DNA from: Subsaximicrobium wynnwilliamsii
Lineage (GTDB): Bacteria > Bacteroidota > Bacteroidia > Flavobacteriales > Flavobacteriaceae
DNA length: 64,000 nucleotides
Reading direction: 5' to 3'
NCBI RefSeq assembly: GCF_007997225.1
Contig: NZ_VORM01000020.1
Span: 1-64,000, forward strand
The notes beneath the pieces are model-generated. The model was not told the DNA's origin and ran no database searches. It worked only from the letters and a program-made list of their open reading frames with translations. A program made the translations under genes and the position numbers. Within the stretch, counting starts at the first letter, position 1; each line of letters opens with the position of its first letter. This document shows, piece after piece, positions 50,401 through 59,675 of this stretch.

Positions 50401-50653
50401 TAAAGATGGAAGCGTAGACGAACCTGACCCAAATGAAAAGATGACACGAGGCTCAGGAGGTTCTTATTTATCTAATGAAATATTTTATCGTGTTGCAAGA
50501 CTTCGAGAAATGATTAGCATAGACAAGCCCAAAACAGGGCATTTTCATGTTTCAAAATTTCAGGAAGCAAATGAAGATTTGATTTTCTCAAGAGCGAAAG
50601 CCTTAGTTGATATTGTAAAGAAAGCTATAGATGATGGAGCAACAGGTTTATAA
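47453..50653 (+). CDS. 1066-aa protein with C-terminal pyroglutamyl-peptidase-like (C15) domain
   Basis: No signal peptide is visible. Residues 1-800 are beta-rich and unrecognised. From Lys817 the sequence follows pyroglutamyl peptidase I: KKILVVGFDPFF, NPSGISVL, a VPVRY strand, NVDMIITLSRDG, IDKYATQNR (the Glu-R-x-A-x-N region) and GSGGSYLSNEIFY (the AGTxxCN region), ending with GHFHVSKF. The nucleophile position is Ser1007 where the family has Cys; His1032 is kept. The domain is either an altered hydrolase or inactive. The stop overlaps the next gene, a lipoprotein, by 23 bp. Confidence 0.7.
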   Translation: MSFYFFTEPLKLTNQTEYQSFGAIDENNYRLGNMFSISSDAKAFAITDGLILVQQIGTTDRYNIILKPSVEPDLNLPKISYIIYKGIKKSSLISGDKVAAPINNDLTKFIHASAEQWYAADGVPVPDTEPAASTSLGLEYSASNPDTEFTTEDPDELDKVFYSSDSLTLPFAFASNYIGDFDSSGDIGLTIIFEKIGYRPTFKIARELDSIMTFDPLSGSPTQAESFALKDKKEVVLSYIDSSAFFGAFNGLGLKVFNGTGFTNKNGDALFNDVISKHFNKNSIYLDIRNESNDSFNYLENYGDTIKLSLDNSTTFIPLDYTRNNKWPILLINDTAPDSEFSENNTNKIIKVNLPRGDNEIPLVYYKRAFKNDLGLVLPDGKKQFLTPAIEDEETSFEEIIPYVTNGSANSNYFQLRYIRRVRNNENPINNFPTKGFSIFQNGYLDGLFPIFDMAIPFEQDSGKSYSKIYYDVKFIDKANINGNQFTANLGIGKDSVYTTFISYPSNYNLNIRQNNDDKIPLSGFEGPVSSLFLLELNNQIQSIKIVKSEFKINGSVQEYIRFENQTTFSDTETENYTFEDVSILALTNQEFQDLEQLKNQEFPVDYKVNLGVTNIEVGTDDEGKAYTKFEYVLRGLKEDGSGNIVRHSASPSPAMVVYTDEKVLGSEYVRNYEEAIGYDNFQDAAAGLRYEDFFINKQPGIKRVVDDFINELYNSESSSTLFFDAIKSLVSITGKTLWNTAVNSVQANLNSPDDRPLYWARLKIAVFIKQHPLFKGDIDVNSRVIEDSDLSQIISLFEETSRNYTGVNFSSAGTAKKILVVGFDPFFLDENNPVLSGSSNILHSNPSGISVLSMNSINTANGIGYIQSMIVPVRYTDFDSDLNPSMGEGKGIIENYIGKLLNNVDMIITLSRDGAPSDYNIDKYATQNRVGNVPCNLNFVREPDSDSITDTSKWIESNLPNELVLSPEVEFDFTYVDSTGITKDGSVDEPDPNEKMTRGSGGSYLSNEIFYRVARLREMISIDKPKTGHFHVSKFQEANEDLIFSRAKALVDIVKKAIDDGATGL

Positions 50654-51371
50654 GTTTTGTATTTTAATATTAGTTTTTGTAACGATGTTTTTTGGATGCA
50701 AATCCAACAACAATGGGCAAATTCTATCAATCGACAAACCGCAAATGCGTCAACCCAAAGATAAAAACGCTTTTAGTGTAATAGCTTTTAGACCTTTATT
50801 TGAAGGTGTTATAAATAAAGAAAAATATGAATCATATTGCCTTGATGTAGTGAAAAATACGACTGAGCCTCCCTTTTTTAAAAGTTTTGTGTATGATGAT
50901 TTATATATTGACATCGTTGCACCAACTTTTCACAAAAATTATATAGGGCCTGATTCAAATGATGGAAGTAGAAACATAGTACGAATTATGCAATCTGAAA
51001 ACGTGATGAATATAGTTTTGGATGATTCATTCATTGGAGATTATCATATTTATATTGACAGTCTAACCTTCAAAGAGGGTAGTTTTTACTTTGATTTAGC
51101 GAACAAAAAATTTAGAAAAATCTCATTAGAAGGTAAATTAAAGACTCTAGAAAAGTGGAAATCATCAGAAGGTTTGTTGAATGAGGAATGTATCAATAAA
51201 ATACCATTGTACAAGGTTATTGACAGTATTTCAGACAAAAACCTTATCCAAGATATGTTGAGTTTAGATTTCATCAAAGTATCCCAAGATGATTTGGTAA
51301 CCTATGACGTTTTATATAATCGTAGAGAGAAAGAACGAATTCGAAAAGCAAGATCAAAGAATAAAGGTTAA
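50631..51371 (+). CDS. Predicted lipoprotein paired with the C15-like protein
   Basis: This 246-aa product has an N-terminal signal ending MFFGC (Cys about residue 23). It begins inside the 3' end of the 1066-aa gene (23-bp overlap), so the two are translationally coupled. The body is alpha/beta with a basic tail (YNRREKERIRKARSKNKG). No family is recognised. Tight coupling to a large enzyme-like protein suggests a partner or immunity role; this is inferred from context only. Confidence 0.7.
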   Translation: MMEQQVYKFCILILVFVTMFFGCKSNNNGQILSIDKPQMRQPKDKNAFSVIAFRPLFEGVINKEKYESYCLDVVKNTTEPPFFKSFVYDDLYIDIVAPTFHKNYIGPDSNDGSRNIVRIMQSENVMNIVLDDSFIGDYHIYIDSLTFKEGSFYFDLANKKFRKISLEGKLKTLEKWKSSEGLLNEECINKIPLYKVIDSISDKNLIQDMLSLDFIKVSQDDLVTYDVLYNRREKERIRKARSKNKG

Positions 51372-51396
51372 AAAGATTACTAAATAAATAAGAAAA

Positions 51397-53250
51397 ATGA
51401 TTGCAGTAACAGATACGAGTGCATTTGCAGCTTTGGAAATTGTCCAGCCCCAAGTTCAGTCTTTGATTCCTTCAGAGAATGAAATTGAGACGTTAATTGG
51501 GGCAAATACATTTGTAAATGCAACCATAACTACTGCTTTCAAAAATCTTCTGAAAAGAATAAGCCTTGAATCGATTAATCCTACATTAGGCTTTGCCTTA
51601 CAACCTGATCTAATATTGGTAAAAGTGTCCCAAATGTTCAATAGAATAGGGTTCTATTATGACGCCAACAGCATGTTGAGTTTTTCAACAAACGACAATG
51701 CTTTATCTGCTGGAACAGAAATGATAATTGATGAATTAAATGATTTCACAACATTTCAAGAAATAGCCTACTATGCTTTTCATAACAATGGTTGGGCTCA
51801 AAATGCTAACAATATTAGAGCTATGGAAAACTCAGGGTTGCAAAAATTACATTATATAACAGTTTTTAGTGATTCAAATGCCAATTCAACGTATAACTAT
51901 ACGCCTAACTTAAATAATCAAATAAATATTTTAAACTTAAGAAATGAAAATACTCAAAGATTTTTGTTGATTGGTTTTGATAATGCAACAGATGCCAATC
52001 CAAAGATGCCTAATGTAAGAATATCTAATAACTCAGATGTTCAATTAAAACTGAGAGTAAAAGTTGAATATAATAAATATGTCACTAGTCCACAAAATCG
52101 CTTAGGTGGCTTTGGGCCAGCAATACCTTATGATTTAAATAATAACGGCACAATTGCAACTAATGAGAGAATTTATTTTAATAGGCGTTTTCTAGATTAT
52201 TTCCCAAATGAAACAAATGCTACCGATATTGAAGGAGATATATTTACTAGAGTTCTTCAGCCACAAAGTTTTTGGGACATTGATTGTGATGATAGAGTTA
52301 GAGGAGGCGAAGTAACTATTGATTTTTTTCCAGAGCCAGAAAATATAAATTTTTGGAGGGATGGAAATCATCATTATTTTAAGTTTCATATAAGAGGTAA
52401 AAACCCTACATATCTACAAGTGGAAAATTACTTAACGAATCAAAACTACTTAGGAAGGTTTTGGTTTATGGTAAGGAAAATTCGTCAAGAATCAGGTTCT
52501 TTGGGTACTAATGATAATTCAGAATTCGAGCAATTTAATGCTCTAGGAAACTATGCATATTCAACAAGAAAAACAACCTTCAGAGGTTTGCCAAATTTTG
52601 GAGTTCCAAGAGGTTATGGTCTTTCTCAATTAGATAATTTTGGTGGACCATTAACAGATACTCAAATAAATAATTTAGGACTTACAAATGAGTTAGCTGA
52701 AATACAAAATGGTGCTGAACGGGAGTTTTTAACAATTATCGACGAACAAAATAGGGTGATCGATTCTACTAAATGGATAGTAGCATCAGATCAACAAGTG
52801 TGGCATTGGAAAGAGAACATTGATAAAGCAGTTAATTTTTTGGAGACAGAAAAGATGACTATTACTATAAATGAAATAACCAGAATTAGAGATAGAGTAA
52901 TTGCATGGAATAATGCTAACCCAACAGATTTAGTGGTCGTACCTACTCCAGAGTATTATAATACTATTATTTATTGTTGGACAGCAAGTGCTATTACAGA
53001 ATTTGTCCCGTATAATAATCTTTTTAATCAAGGTACTGCACCAACAATTGTCGACCAAGGTGAAAGAGAATTAAAATCATTTTTCGATGCTATGCTTCTC
53101 AAAACATATAATGGTATTCCAAATCAAGAACATTTTATGGACATAAATAATGCCTCTAGCAATGAATTAGTAAAACCAGTATTAACAATCTATAATACAA
53201 CAAATCCTAATCCTTTTTATGTAAGAAGCCTATCCAATAGAGATGATTAA
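51397..53250 (+). CDS. 617-aa protein with lysozyme/transglycosylase-like segment
   Basis: There is no signal peptide. The N-terminal 400 residues are unrecognised. From about 355 to 490 the sequence resembles phage-type lytic enzymes: ESGSLGTNDNSEFEQFNALG, then GVPRGYGLSQLDNFGG (Gly406 region), then WHWKENIDKAVNFL (Trp469-Trp471). The pattern G-Y-G-(I/L)-x-Q-L followed by W-x-W-K-x-N is typical of lysozyme-fold segments in phage and secretion-system cargo. It overlaps the following lipoprotein gene by 8 bp. A peptidoglycan-cleaving role is inferred. Confidence 0.6.
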   Translation: MIAVTDTSAFAALEIVQPQVQSLIPSENEIETLIGANTFVNATITTAFKNLLKRISLESINPTLGFALQPDLILVKVSQMFNRIGFYYDANSMLSFSTNDNALSAGTEMIIDELNDFTTFQEIAYYAFHNNGWAQNANNIRAMENSGLQKLHYITVFSDSNANSTYNYTPNLNNQINILNLRNENTQRFLLIGFDNATDANPKMPNVRISNNSDVQLKLRVKVEYNKYVTSPQNRLGGFGPAIPYDLNNNGTIATNERIYFNRRFLDYFPNETNATDIEGDIFTRVLQPQSFWDIDCDDRVRGGEVTIDFFPEPENINFWRDGNHHYFKFHIRGKNPTYLQVENYLTNQNYLGRFWFMVRKIRQESGSLGTNDNSEFEQFNALGNYAYSTRKTTFRGLPNFGVPRGYGLSQLDNFGGPLTDTQINNLGLTNELAEIQNGAEREFLTIIDEQNRVIDSTKWIVASDQQVWHWKENIDKAVNFLETEKMTITINEITRIRDRVIAWNNANPTDLVVVPTPEYYNTIIYCWTASAITEFVPYNNLFNQGTAPTIVDQGERELKSFFDAMLLKTYNGIPNQEHFMDINNASSNELVKPVLTIYNTTNPNPFYVRSLSNRDD

Positions 53251-54457
53251 AAATAACATTAAAATATTAATTATTGTCTTATGTATTACTACTTGTAAAA
53301 AGCAAGAGGATATAAATTCACGTCAATTAATTTCTGACTTTAATCTTGAGAGTACATATGTAAATTACAGAAATGGTATAAAACAAACTTCTAATGGGTA
53401 TTCAAAAGACTCTACGCTTATTTTTTCTTTATATGAAAATAACAAAACGAGTCATTTTCTTTACATAGTTCAGAATAAAAAAAAGGATACCATATTTAAA
53501 TTTTTTGATAGCACAGCATTTGAATTAAAAATTCGAAACTTCGATAAGATTAACAGAAACTATTTTGTGACTATTTGGGAACCTTCTCCCCAAAAGTATA
53601 TTGGATATCAAACTGGCTACAACATTGAATATGATCTTTATCAAGATTTATATACTTATGACTCGCTAAATATTTATTTGATCGATAGTACGTGCAGTAA
53701 ACTAACAAAATTAAGCAAACCTACAAATAAAAATATTTCTAATACTTTTAAAACAACTTTTAATTTAAAGGGCGAATTTGAAGTAATAAAAAATGATTCT
53801 GAGATTAGGATGGTTAAAGATACTTTAAGGAATAAAAAAGTACTTTATCAATCAAATGTAGGGTTAGAGATTGATGATAACAATAATTTAAAATCTCATT
53901 TTTTTAATAAATCAAAAATAAAACTAGATGAAAACAATTTCTCCACTATGAGTGATAGGTTCTTAATTAGTGAAAGCTTAAAAGGGGATATAAATTATTA
54001 TTATAAGTATGATGCTAATTATACCAATACAGGGTTTTCAAGGATCGATTTTATTTTTAAACAAAACAATAAAGAGCATATTATACAAACTACTCTAGAT
54101 AGATTATTTATTAAGGATAAAGAATATAAATTTAAGAATATTGATTCCTTAAGTTCATTACAAATAGAACCGTTCAAATATAAAAATGGAGACTATTTTT
54201 TTTATGTCACTCAACAGTCTTTTGAAGAAAGAAGTGATAATTTTCCCATCATCTTTTATATAGATACGATAAATTGGGAAATTGAACGAGTTAAACCTCA
54301 TAGCATTGAAGCTAGTATAAAGAACAAGAAACTGATAGAAATTTATAAGACTGAAATTTTATCAAATAATCATAATAGCATCTTAAAATTTATTTTAAAA
54401 GATTTTGAAATAGCAAGAAATAATGATGGATTTGAATTAATAAAAATAAAACAATAA
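53243..54457 (+). CDS. Predicted lipoprotein paired with the lysozyme-like protein
   Basis: This 404-aa product has a short signal with Cys about residue 18 (LIIVLCITTCKKQED). The body is beta-rich and very AT-rich at the DNA level (many Asn, Lys and Ile). It starts within the last codons of the 617-aa gene (8-bp overlap) and its stop shares one base with the next ATG (TAATG), showing translational coupling. No family is recognised. It repeats the layout large protein then lipoprotein seen just upstream. Confidence 0.68.
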   Translation: MIKNNIKILIIVLCITTCKKQEDINSRQLISDFNLESTYVNYRNGIKQTSNGYSKDSTLIFSLYENNKTSHFLYIVQNKKKDTIFKFFDSTAFELKIRNFDKINRNYFVTIWEPSPQKYIGYQTGYNIEYDLYQDLYTYDSLNIYLIDSTCSKLTKLSKPTNKNISNTFKTTFNLKGEFEVIKNDSEIRMVKDTLRNKKVLYQSNVGLEIDDNNNLKSHFFNKSKIKLDENNFSTMSDRFLISESLKGDINYYYKYDANYTNTGFSRIDFIFKQNNKEHIIQTTLDRLFIKDKEYKFKNIDSLSSLQIEPFKYKNGDYFFYVTQQSFEERSDNFPIIFYIDTINWEIERVKPHSIEASIKNKKLIEIYKTEILSNNHNSILKFILKDFEIARNNDGFELIKIKQ

Positions 54458-57400
54458 TGCCAGCACCACAATTTTTTCCAGCGTTAAGTAATTTAATTGG
54501 TACTGAAAATCTACCAGAACCAATAAAGTCTGCATTTGACAAAGTTTCTGATAAATTGTTTTACAAAACTTATTATGTAGAAAAGAGTATCTATGGTGAT
54601 ACTGCTTATCATAATTTAGTATTGGTTTTAAAAGGCAATGCAGGTATCAATATTTTCGGTGGTGATGATGGGTTGCAATTACTCTTTAACCCTGGTACTT
54701 CAGCTAATACCATAGAAATTCCAATAGCACTATATTATAGACTGCCCATTTTAAAGTATTTACGAAGAATTACTTTAAATGAGCTCAGTACAATTGAAGA
54801 TTACTTCAATCTAATTCTTGAGATGTTTGGTATATCCAAGCCAGAATTGGTTTTTGAAGCTTTCGATATTTTTTTAGATGGATATGATGATACGGTACTC
54901 GCTTTTGTGAACCAGTTTAATGCTAATTCAAATTATAGTGAATATCAACCATTGCCACTACCACAAACTGGGAATCAGTTTTCAGATATAACTGAACTAA
55001 TTTCTTTTTTCGAGAGTTTTGGGTTGGATATAAACCTTTATATCCTCGAAACTTATATAGATGGTTCTGACTTAAGTAAGGGGTTTGAAAACATGTCTTT
55101 ACTTTTTGATCGTTTTTTAGGGGAATTCTCCATCGATACATTGATTGATCTCTTCATACCAAGAATCTCAGTCGCATTACAAAGCTTAAATTTAGCATTG
55201 GCTTTTCCGAGAAATATGTTGCAACCTGTAGACGGTCAAGGAAATGTAATTGATGACGGAAGTAAATCGCTACTAACTTATAATGTGGGTAGTCTTCTCT
55301 ATGATACTAAAACAGGTTTCGATTTTATAAACCCTGATACATTTCAACTAACAAGGTCTCAAATAGGTAATTCTGGTTTTATTTTAGAGGTTACTAATCT
55401 TAAATTAGATTTAAAAGATAATACTAATATTCCTGAAGCTGATGCCTATGGATATGGCCCTGAGTTCAAAGGTATCTATGCACAGTCCGCCTCCATTACA
55501 TTACCTAAAAAGTAGTTTGACAATGAAGAGAATAATTCCGAAACCACGGCTGTTTTAACCGGTTATGATATTTTAGTAGGTACCGGTGGTTTTTCTGGCA
55601 GACTGGCTTTAGAAGTTATTGATGTCACTAGTAACCCAAAATTGGTCAAGACCATTGGGTCTAATGGCTTTGAAGTTGGGTTCACAGCTTTCGATATTAA
55701 TTTCAACCGAAATGCTATTGTTGCTTCAAATATTCTTGGACGATTAAAAATACCAAAATTAAAAGACGCATCTGGAAATGACGCTTTAATAGACATTAAT
55801 GGACATCTAAACGAAGAAGGCTATTTTAATTTAACAGCTTCTGAAGTACAGGGGATTCCCTTAAGCCTTTTTGATTTTGTAACCATTAATATTTTAAGTC
55901 TAGAATTAGGTAAAGAAGACGATAAATTCTACATCGGCACATCCTGCGAAATATGGTTTGAGAATCCCATTATGAATAAAATTCTCAACGGACAAAAAAT
56001 AGTGATTCCACGACTTCGTATCTACGACAATGGAAGCATGGAGATTGTAGGGGGTAACAGTTTTATCCCAACCAATATATCCCTCAATTTGGGGCCTATT
56101 GAAATTGCTGTAACAGGAATCCATTTTGGTTCTTACCAGCAAGAACATGATGGTAAAATGCGTAAATATAATTATTGGGGTTTTGATGGCGCTATCAGTT
56201 TAGACCCCTTGGGGATTGATGCACGTGGCGAGGGCGTTAAGTATTATTATACCGTTGATAATGATGAAAAAGATGAAAACGACAATCCTAAGTATTCAGG
56301 CGGCGATTCTTTTTTACGCATTCAAACCATAGAAATTGACTTAGTGATTCCAGGGACTGCCGGACCTGATGCTGCTGTAGCCATAATTCATGGCATGGTA
56401 TCCATCCCAGAACCGGGGGAATCGCAGGAATATATTGGTGAGGTTTCCTTAAAATTGCCAAAAGCTAAAATTGCAGGTAGTGCAGCCATGAGATTGCAAC
56501 CAAGATATCCTGCATTTGTGGTAGATGCTTCTGTGGATCTACCCGCACCTATCCCCATCGGTCCTTTAGGAATTTATGGTTTTAGGGGGTTATTAGGTTT
56601 CCGATATGTTGCGGAGAAAGAAGCAGTAGGTTTGGTGTCTGGTGAAGATACGTGGTATGATTATTACAAATACCCACCTAAAGGTGTGGATATTTCTAAA
56701 TTTAGTGGGCCAGAAAGAACCTCAGATTATGACTTTCCGTTCTCTGTTGGTGCAGGTGCGGTGATAGGCACTAGTTTTGATAGTGGCACTATAATTTCAG
56801 TTCGTGCCATGCTTTTGTTATCGTTACCAACACTCTTTTTGGTAGAAGGAAGGGCCTCCATTTTAAGTGCCCGTTTGGGATTGGACGATAATCGTGAGCC
56901 ACCATTTTTCGCATTTGTTGCTTGGGGCGATAATTCCATTGAAATGGGATTGGGTGCAGATTACCGACTTCCATTGAATAATGGGGAGATCATCGACTTA
57001 TATGCTGAGGTACAATCCGGTTTTTTCTTTAACAATCCGCGTGCTTGGTACGTTAATTTTGGAACTCGTGATAATCCGATAACGGCAAGAGTGCTAACCA
57101 TTATCACAGCGCAATCATACTTAATGCTTTCTGCAACAGGAATTGAAGCGGGTGCTAGGGTTGAGTTTGATCTTAGAAAACGATTTGGTCCTGCTCGAGT
57201 GCGTATTTATGCCTATTTAGAGATGGGAGGCTTCGTTAGTTTTGAGCGCCCTCAAATAGGAGGCTATATTGCTCTGGGCGGAATGATTGATATCAACATT
57301 TGGATTGTTGGGATAACCATTGGACTGGATGCATTATTCTCTGTAGAAGCCGCCAAACCGTTCTTAATCTATGCAGAGATACGCATACGTGTATGTGTAA

Positions 57401-58767
57401 GGATTGTATTTAAGGTTTGTAAAAGCTTTACCGTTAAACTAAAATGGGAGAAATCAGGCGAACTTGATACTCAACCAATTGCGCCCTTGCCTTATAAAGT
57501 AGCAGAGTACACATTAAATCGCACTAAAGAGTTGGTGCAGGGTGTCCACATGCTAACTAATGAATCTTTTGAACTGACACATAAAATTGATTGGGTCAAA
57601 TTAAATCAAGTTACACCCTGGGAGCCAAATCATTCTGAAATCGATGCTATCATTCCCTTGGACACCTATATAGATATTAAGGCTGCCAAAGGCCTTATTC
57701 CCGGAGCTGTATTCAGTAAAATTGGTGGTCATACTGGAGGTGCCGATAATTTTACCGATTTGATTCCACCGCAGCGTGTCGTTCGCGGTGGTAGAGAGAT
57801 TCGTCAGGTAAAACATAAATATTCAATCGAAGACATTGAAATTAAAGCATGGACGGGAAGCAACTGGATGGATTACCATCCTTTTGAGGCCGTGGTAAAG
57901 GCCGAGGACAGGAATTTGGTTAGTAATCTTAGAATAGGGTATTGGCAGCGTACAGGTAATCAGTATGACGCCATACGTTTGTTGGCCACTACGCCATTCT
58001 CATATACCGAGGCAGGAGAGCCTGGATGGTTAGTGCCTGAACAATATGGCATCACACCTTCGGAGTTGTTTTGCAAAAGTGTGCGCAAAGATTACGATTG
58101 TGCCAATGTATTAAACAAGGCTTTGGGAACAACCTATTATCCGCCTACACAATATACAGGGCATTACATTAACGGAGCTTATTTTACATTAGAAGGAAAT
58201 TTTGAAACTTTGGTTACAGTTAATCCTGATGGCACTCAAAATGCAACTATTAGTGAAGATAATTTCAAAATAACGGACACACAAAATAATTTTGATTTTG
58301 CTAAATCGATAGAATTCGATAATGGAAATAGTCTTGTGATTATTTTACAAGAACCAACTTTAGAAGTTAAATTGAAGCTATCAACACTTGCCGAAGGCGT
58401 TACAATAAGATATTACAAATCATTAGGGGTTGAAAATTTTAATCCAATTTATGAGCAAATCCATGAAGACTACAAATCTTCCGCTCAATTGCAACAGGAG
58501 GTTGAGTATGCTCATGAAACTGAATTTATAGCAAAGGTCGTAATTGAACCTAGGGCAAATAGCAATAGTTCAGAAAGTGATTGTGATATATGCAGGTTAC
58601 AAGACCTACTAGAGCAAAAGCTTGAAGAGTGTCTTGAAGATAGAACGAATTTTGGTTTAAACTGTTTAGAAGAATTTGCAGACATTATTGTTAGTTGTGG
58701 TGGTGTTTACGCTGATGAGTGTGATACCGTACAATATTATGATAACATGATAATAGGAAGTCTTTAA
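54457..58767 (+). pseudogene. Giant beta-rich protein gene with in-frame TAG
   Basis: A 352-codon frame (MPAPQFFPALSNLIGTENLP to SASITLPKK) and a second frame to 58767 are in one phase, split only by TAG at 55513-55515 (codon 353). The residues after it (FDNEENNSETTAVLTGYDIL) continue the same style. The protein would be about 1436 codons. It holds long amphipathic beta strands with Gly/Pro turns (PIPIGPLGIYGFRGLLGFRY, GGYIALGGMIDINIWIVGIT). These recall large beta-helix or barrel-like proteins of the DUF6603 type, a weak similarity from memory. A C-terminal Cys-rich segment (SDCDICRLQDLLEQK, then NCLEEF and SCGGVYADECD) follows. Confidence 0.65.
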
Positions 58768-58769
58768 AT

Positions 58770-59651
58770 ATGAGAATAATACATTCGTTATGGACAAAAC
58801 CGATGCTAAAGAATCGTTGGTTTTTAGAAGGTCAAATAGAACCTTCAATTTGGTTGTATGCCTTATCATTTTTATACGCTAAGAAAGTCTCCACAGAGGT
58901 CGTTCTTCATACCGATACAATCGGTAAAACACATCTAAGCTGTATTCCTTATGATAAAATACATTTATCGTTAGATGAGCTAGAAGATGAACATGAAAAG
59001 TTTTGGGCCTTTGGTAAAATTAAGGCTTTAGAGAATGAGCCTTTGGGTAGCATCCACATTGACGGCGATGTTTTTTTTAAATCGAAAGCGGTTATCCCGT
59101 ATTTAAACTTTAAAGACCATGATGTGATCTGTCAAATGGTTGAAGGCGGACATTTATTTAATGAAGGTTATGAAAATCAATTACCCTATTTCGATAACGC
59201 GCTAAAAAATACACATATCCCAGGCTACGGAAACGTTAGGAAAGCCTTTAACTGTGGGGTTTTGGGATTTAATGATTTAGAACTTAAAAATCAATTTTTA
59301 ATCAATTTTAGAACCATGGTTAAGTGCGCTAAGTTAGATAAGGCAATCATGTTTAAAATGGATGGAAAATACGAGCCGAATATTATAATAGAACAGTATC
59401 AGCTTGCAGGACTTTGCGAATTGAATAATTACAAAGTTAAGTTTATCCTTGACCCTGTCGAAGTTGATAAAAAAAATTCTTTAAATATGGTGGCTGAAGA
59501 ATTAGGGTTTGTACATGCTTGGGGCAAAGCAAAATATACTGCAGCCTTTCAAAATAAGGTCAAAGAAAAAATAAAGCAAGTAGATAGCCATTTATATAAA
59601 ATAATTGAAAGACATATAAATATGTTAAACGGTCAAATGATATTGTCGTAA
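58770..59651 (+). CDS. DUF6734-type glycosyltransferase-like protein
   Basis: This 293-aa cytoplasmic-type protein starts MRIIHSLWTKPMLKNRW and has LSFLYAKKVSTEVVLHTD near residue 33. A D-x-D-like SIHIDGDVFF follows at about 93-102, then FNCGVLGF and a C-terminal FVHAWGKAKYTAAF. This order fits GT-A-like glycosyltransferases, and the family I recall is DUF6734 of Bacteroidota. It starts 2 bp after the giant gene. A role in modifying the large operon products or surface glycans is inferred. Confidence 0.68.
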   Translation: MRIIHSLWTKPMLKNRWFLEGQIEPSIWLYALSFLYAKKVSTEVVLHTDTIGKTHLSCIPYDKIHLSLDELEDEHEKFWAFGKIKALENEPLGSIHIDGDVFFKSKAVIPYLNFKDHDVICQMVEGGHLFNEGYENQLPYFDNALKNTHIPGYGNVRKAFNCGVLGFNDLELKNQFLINFRTMVKCAKLDKAIMFKMDGKYEPNIIIEQYQLAGLCELNNYKVKFILDPVEVDKKNSLNMVAEELGFVHAWGKAKYTAAFQNKVKEKIKQVDSHLYKIIERHINMLNGQMILS

Positions 59652-59675
59652 ACTCTAATAAAATATTCAAGTATA

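Noticed and set aside
55513-55515. Stop-codon reassignment or selenocysteine/pyrrolysine-type recoding to explain interrupted genes
   Set aside because: The four interruptions use TGA, TAG, TAA and TAG, and all other genes end normally at the same codons. No recoding hairpin was seen.
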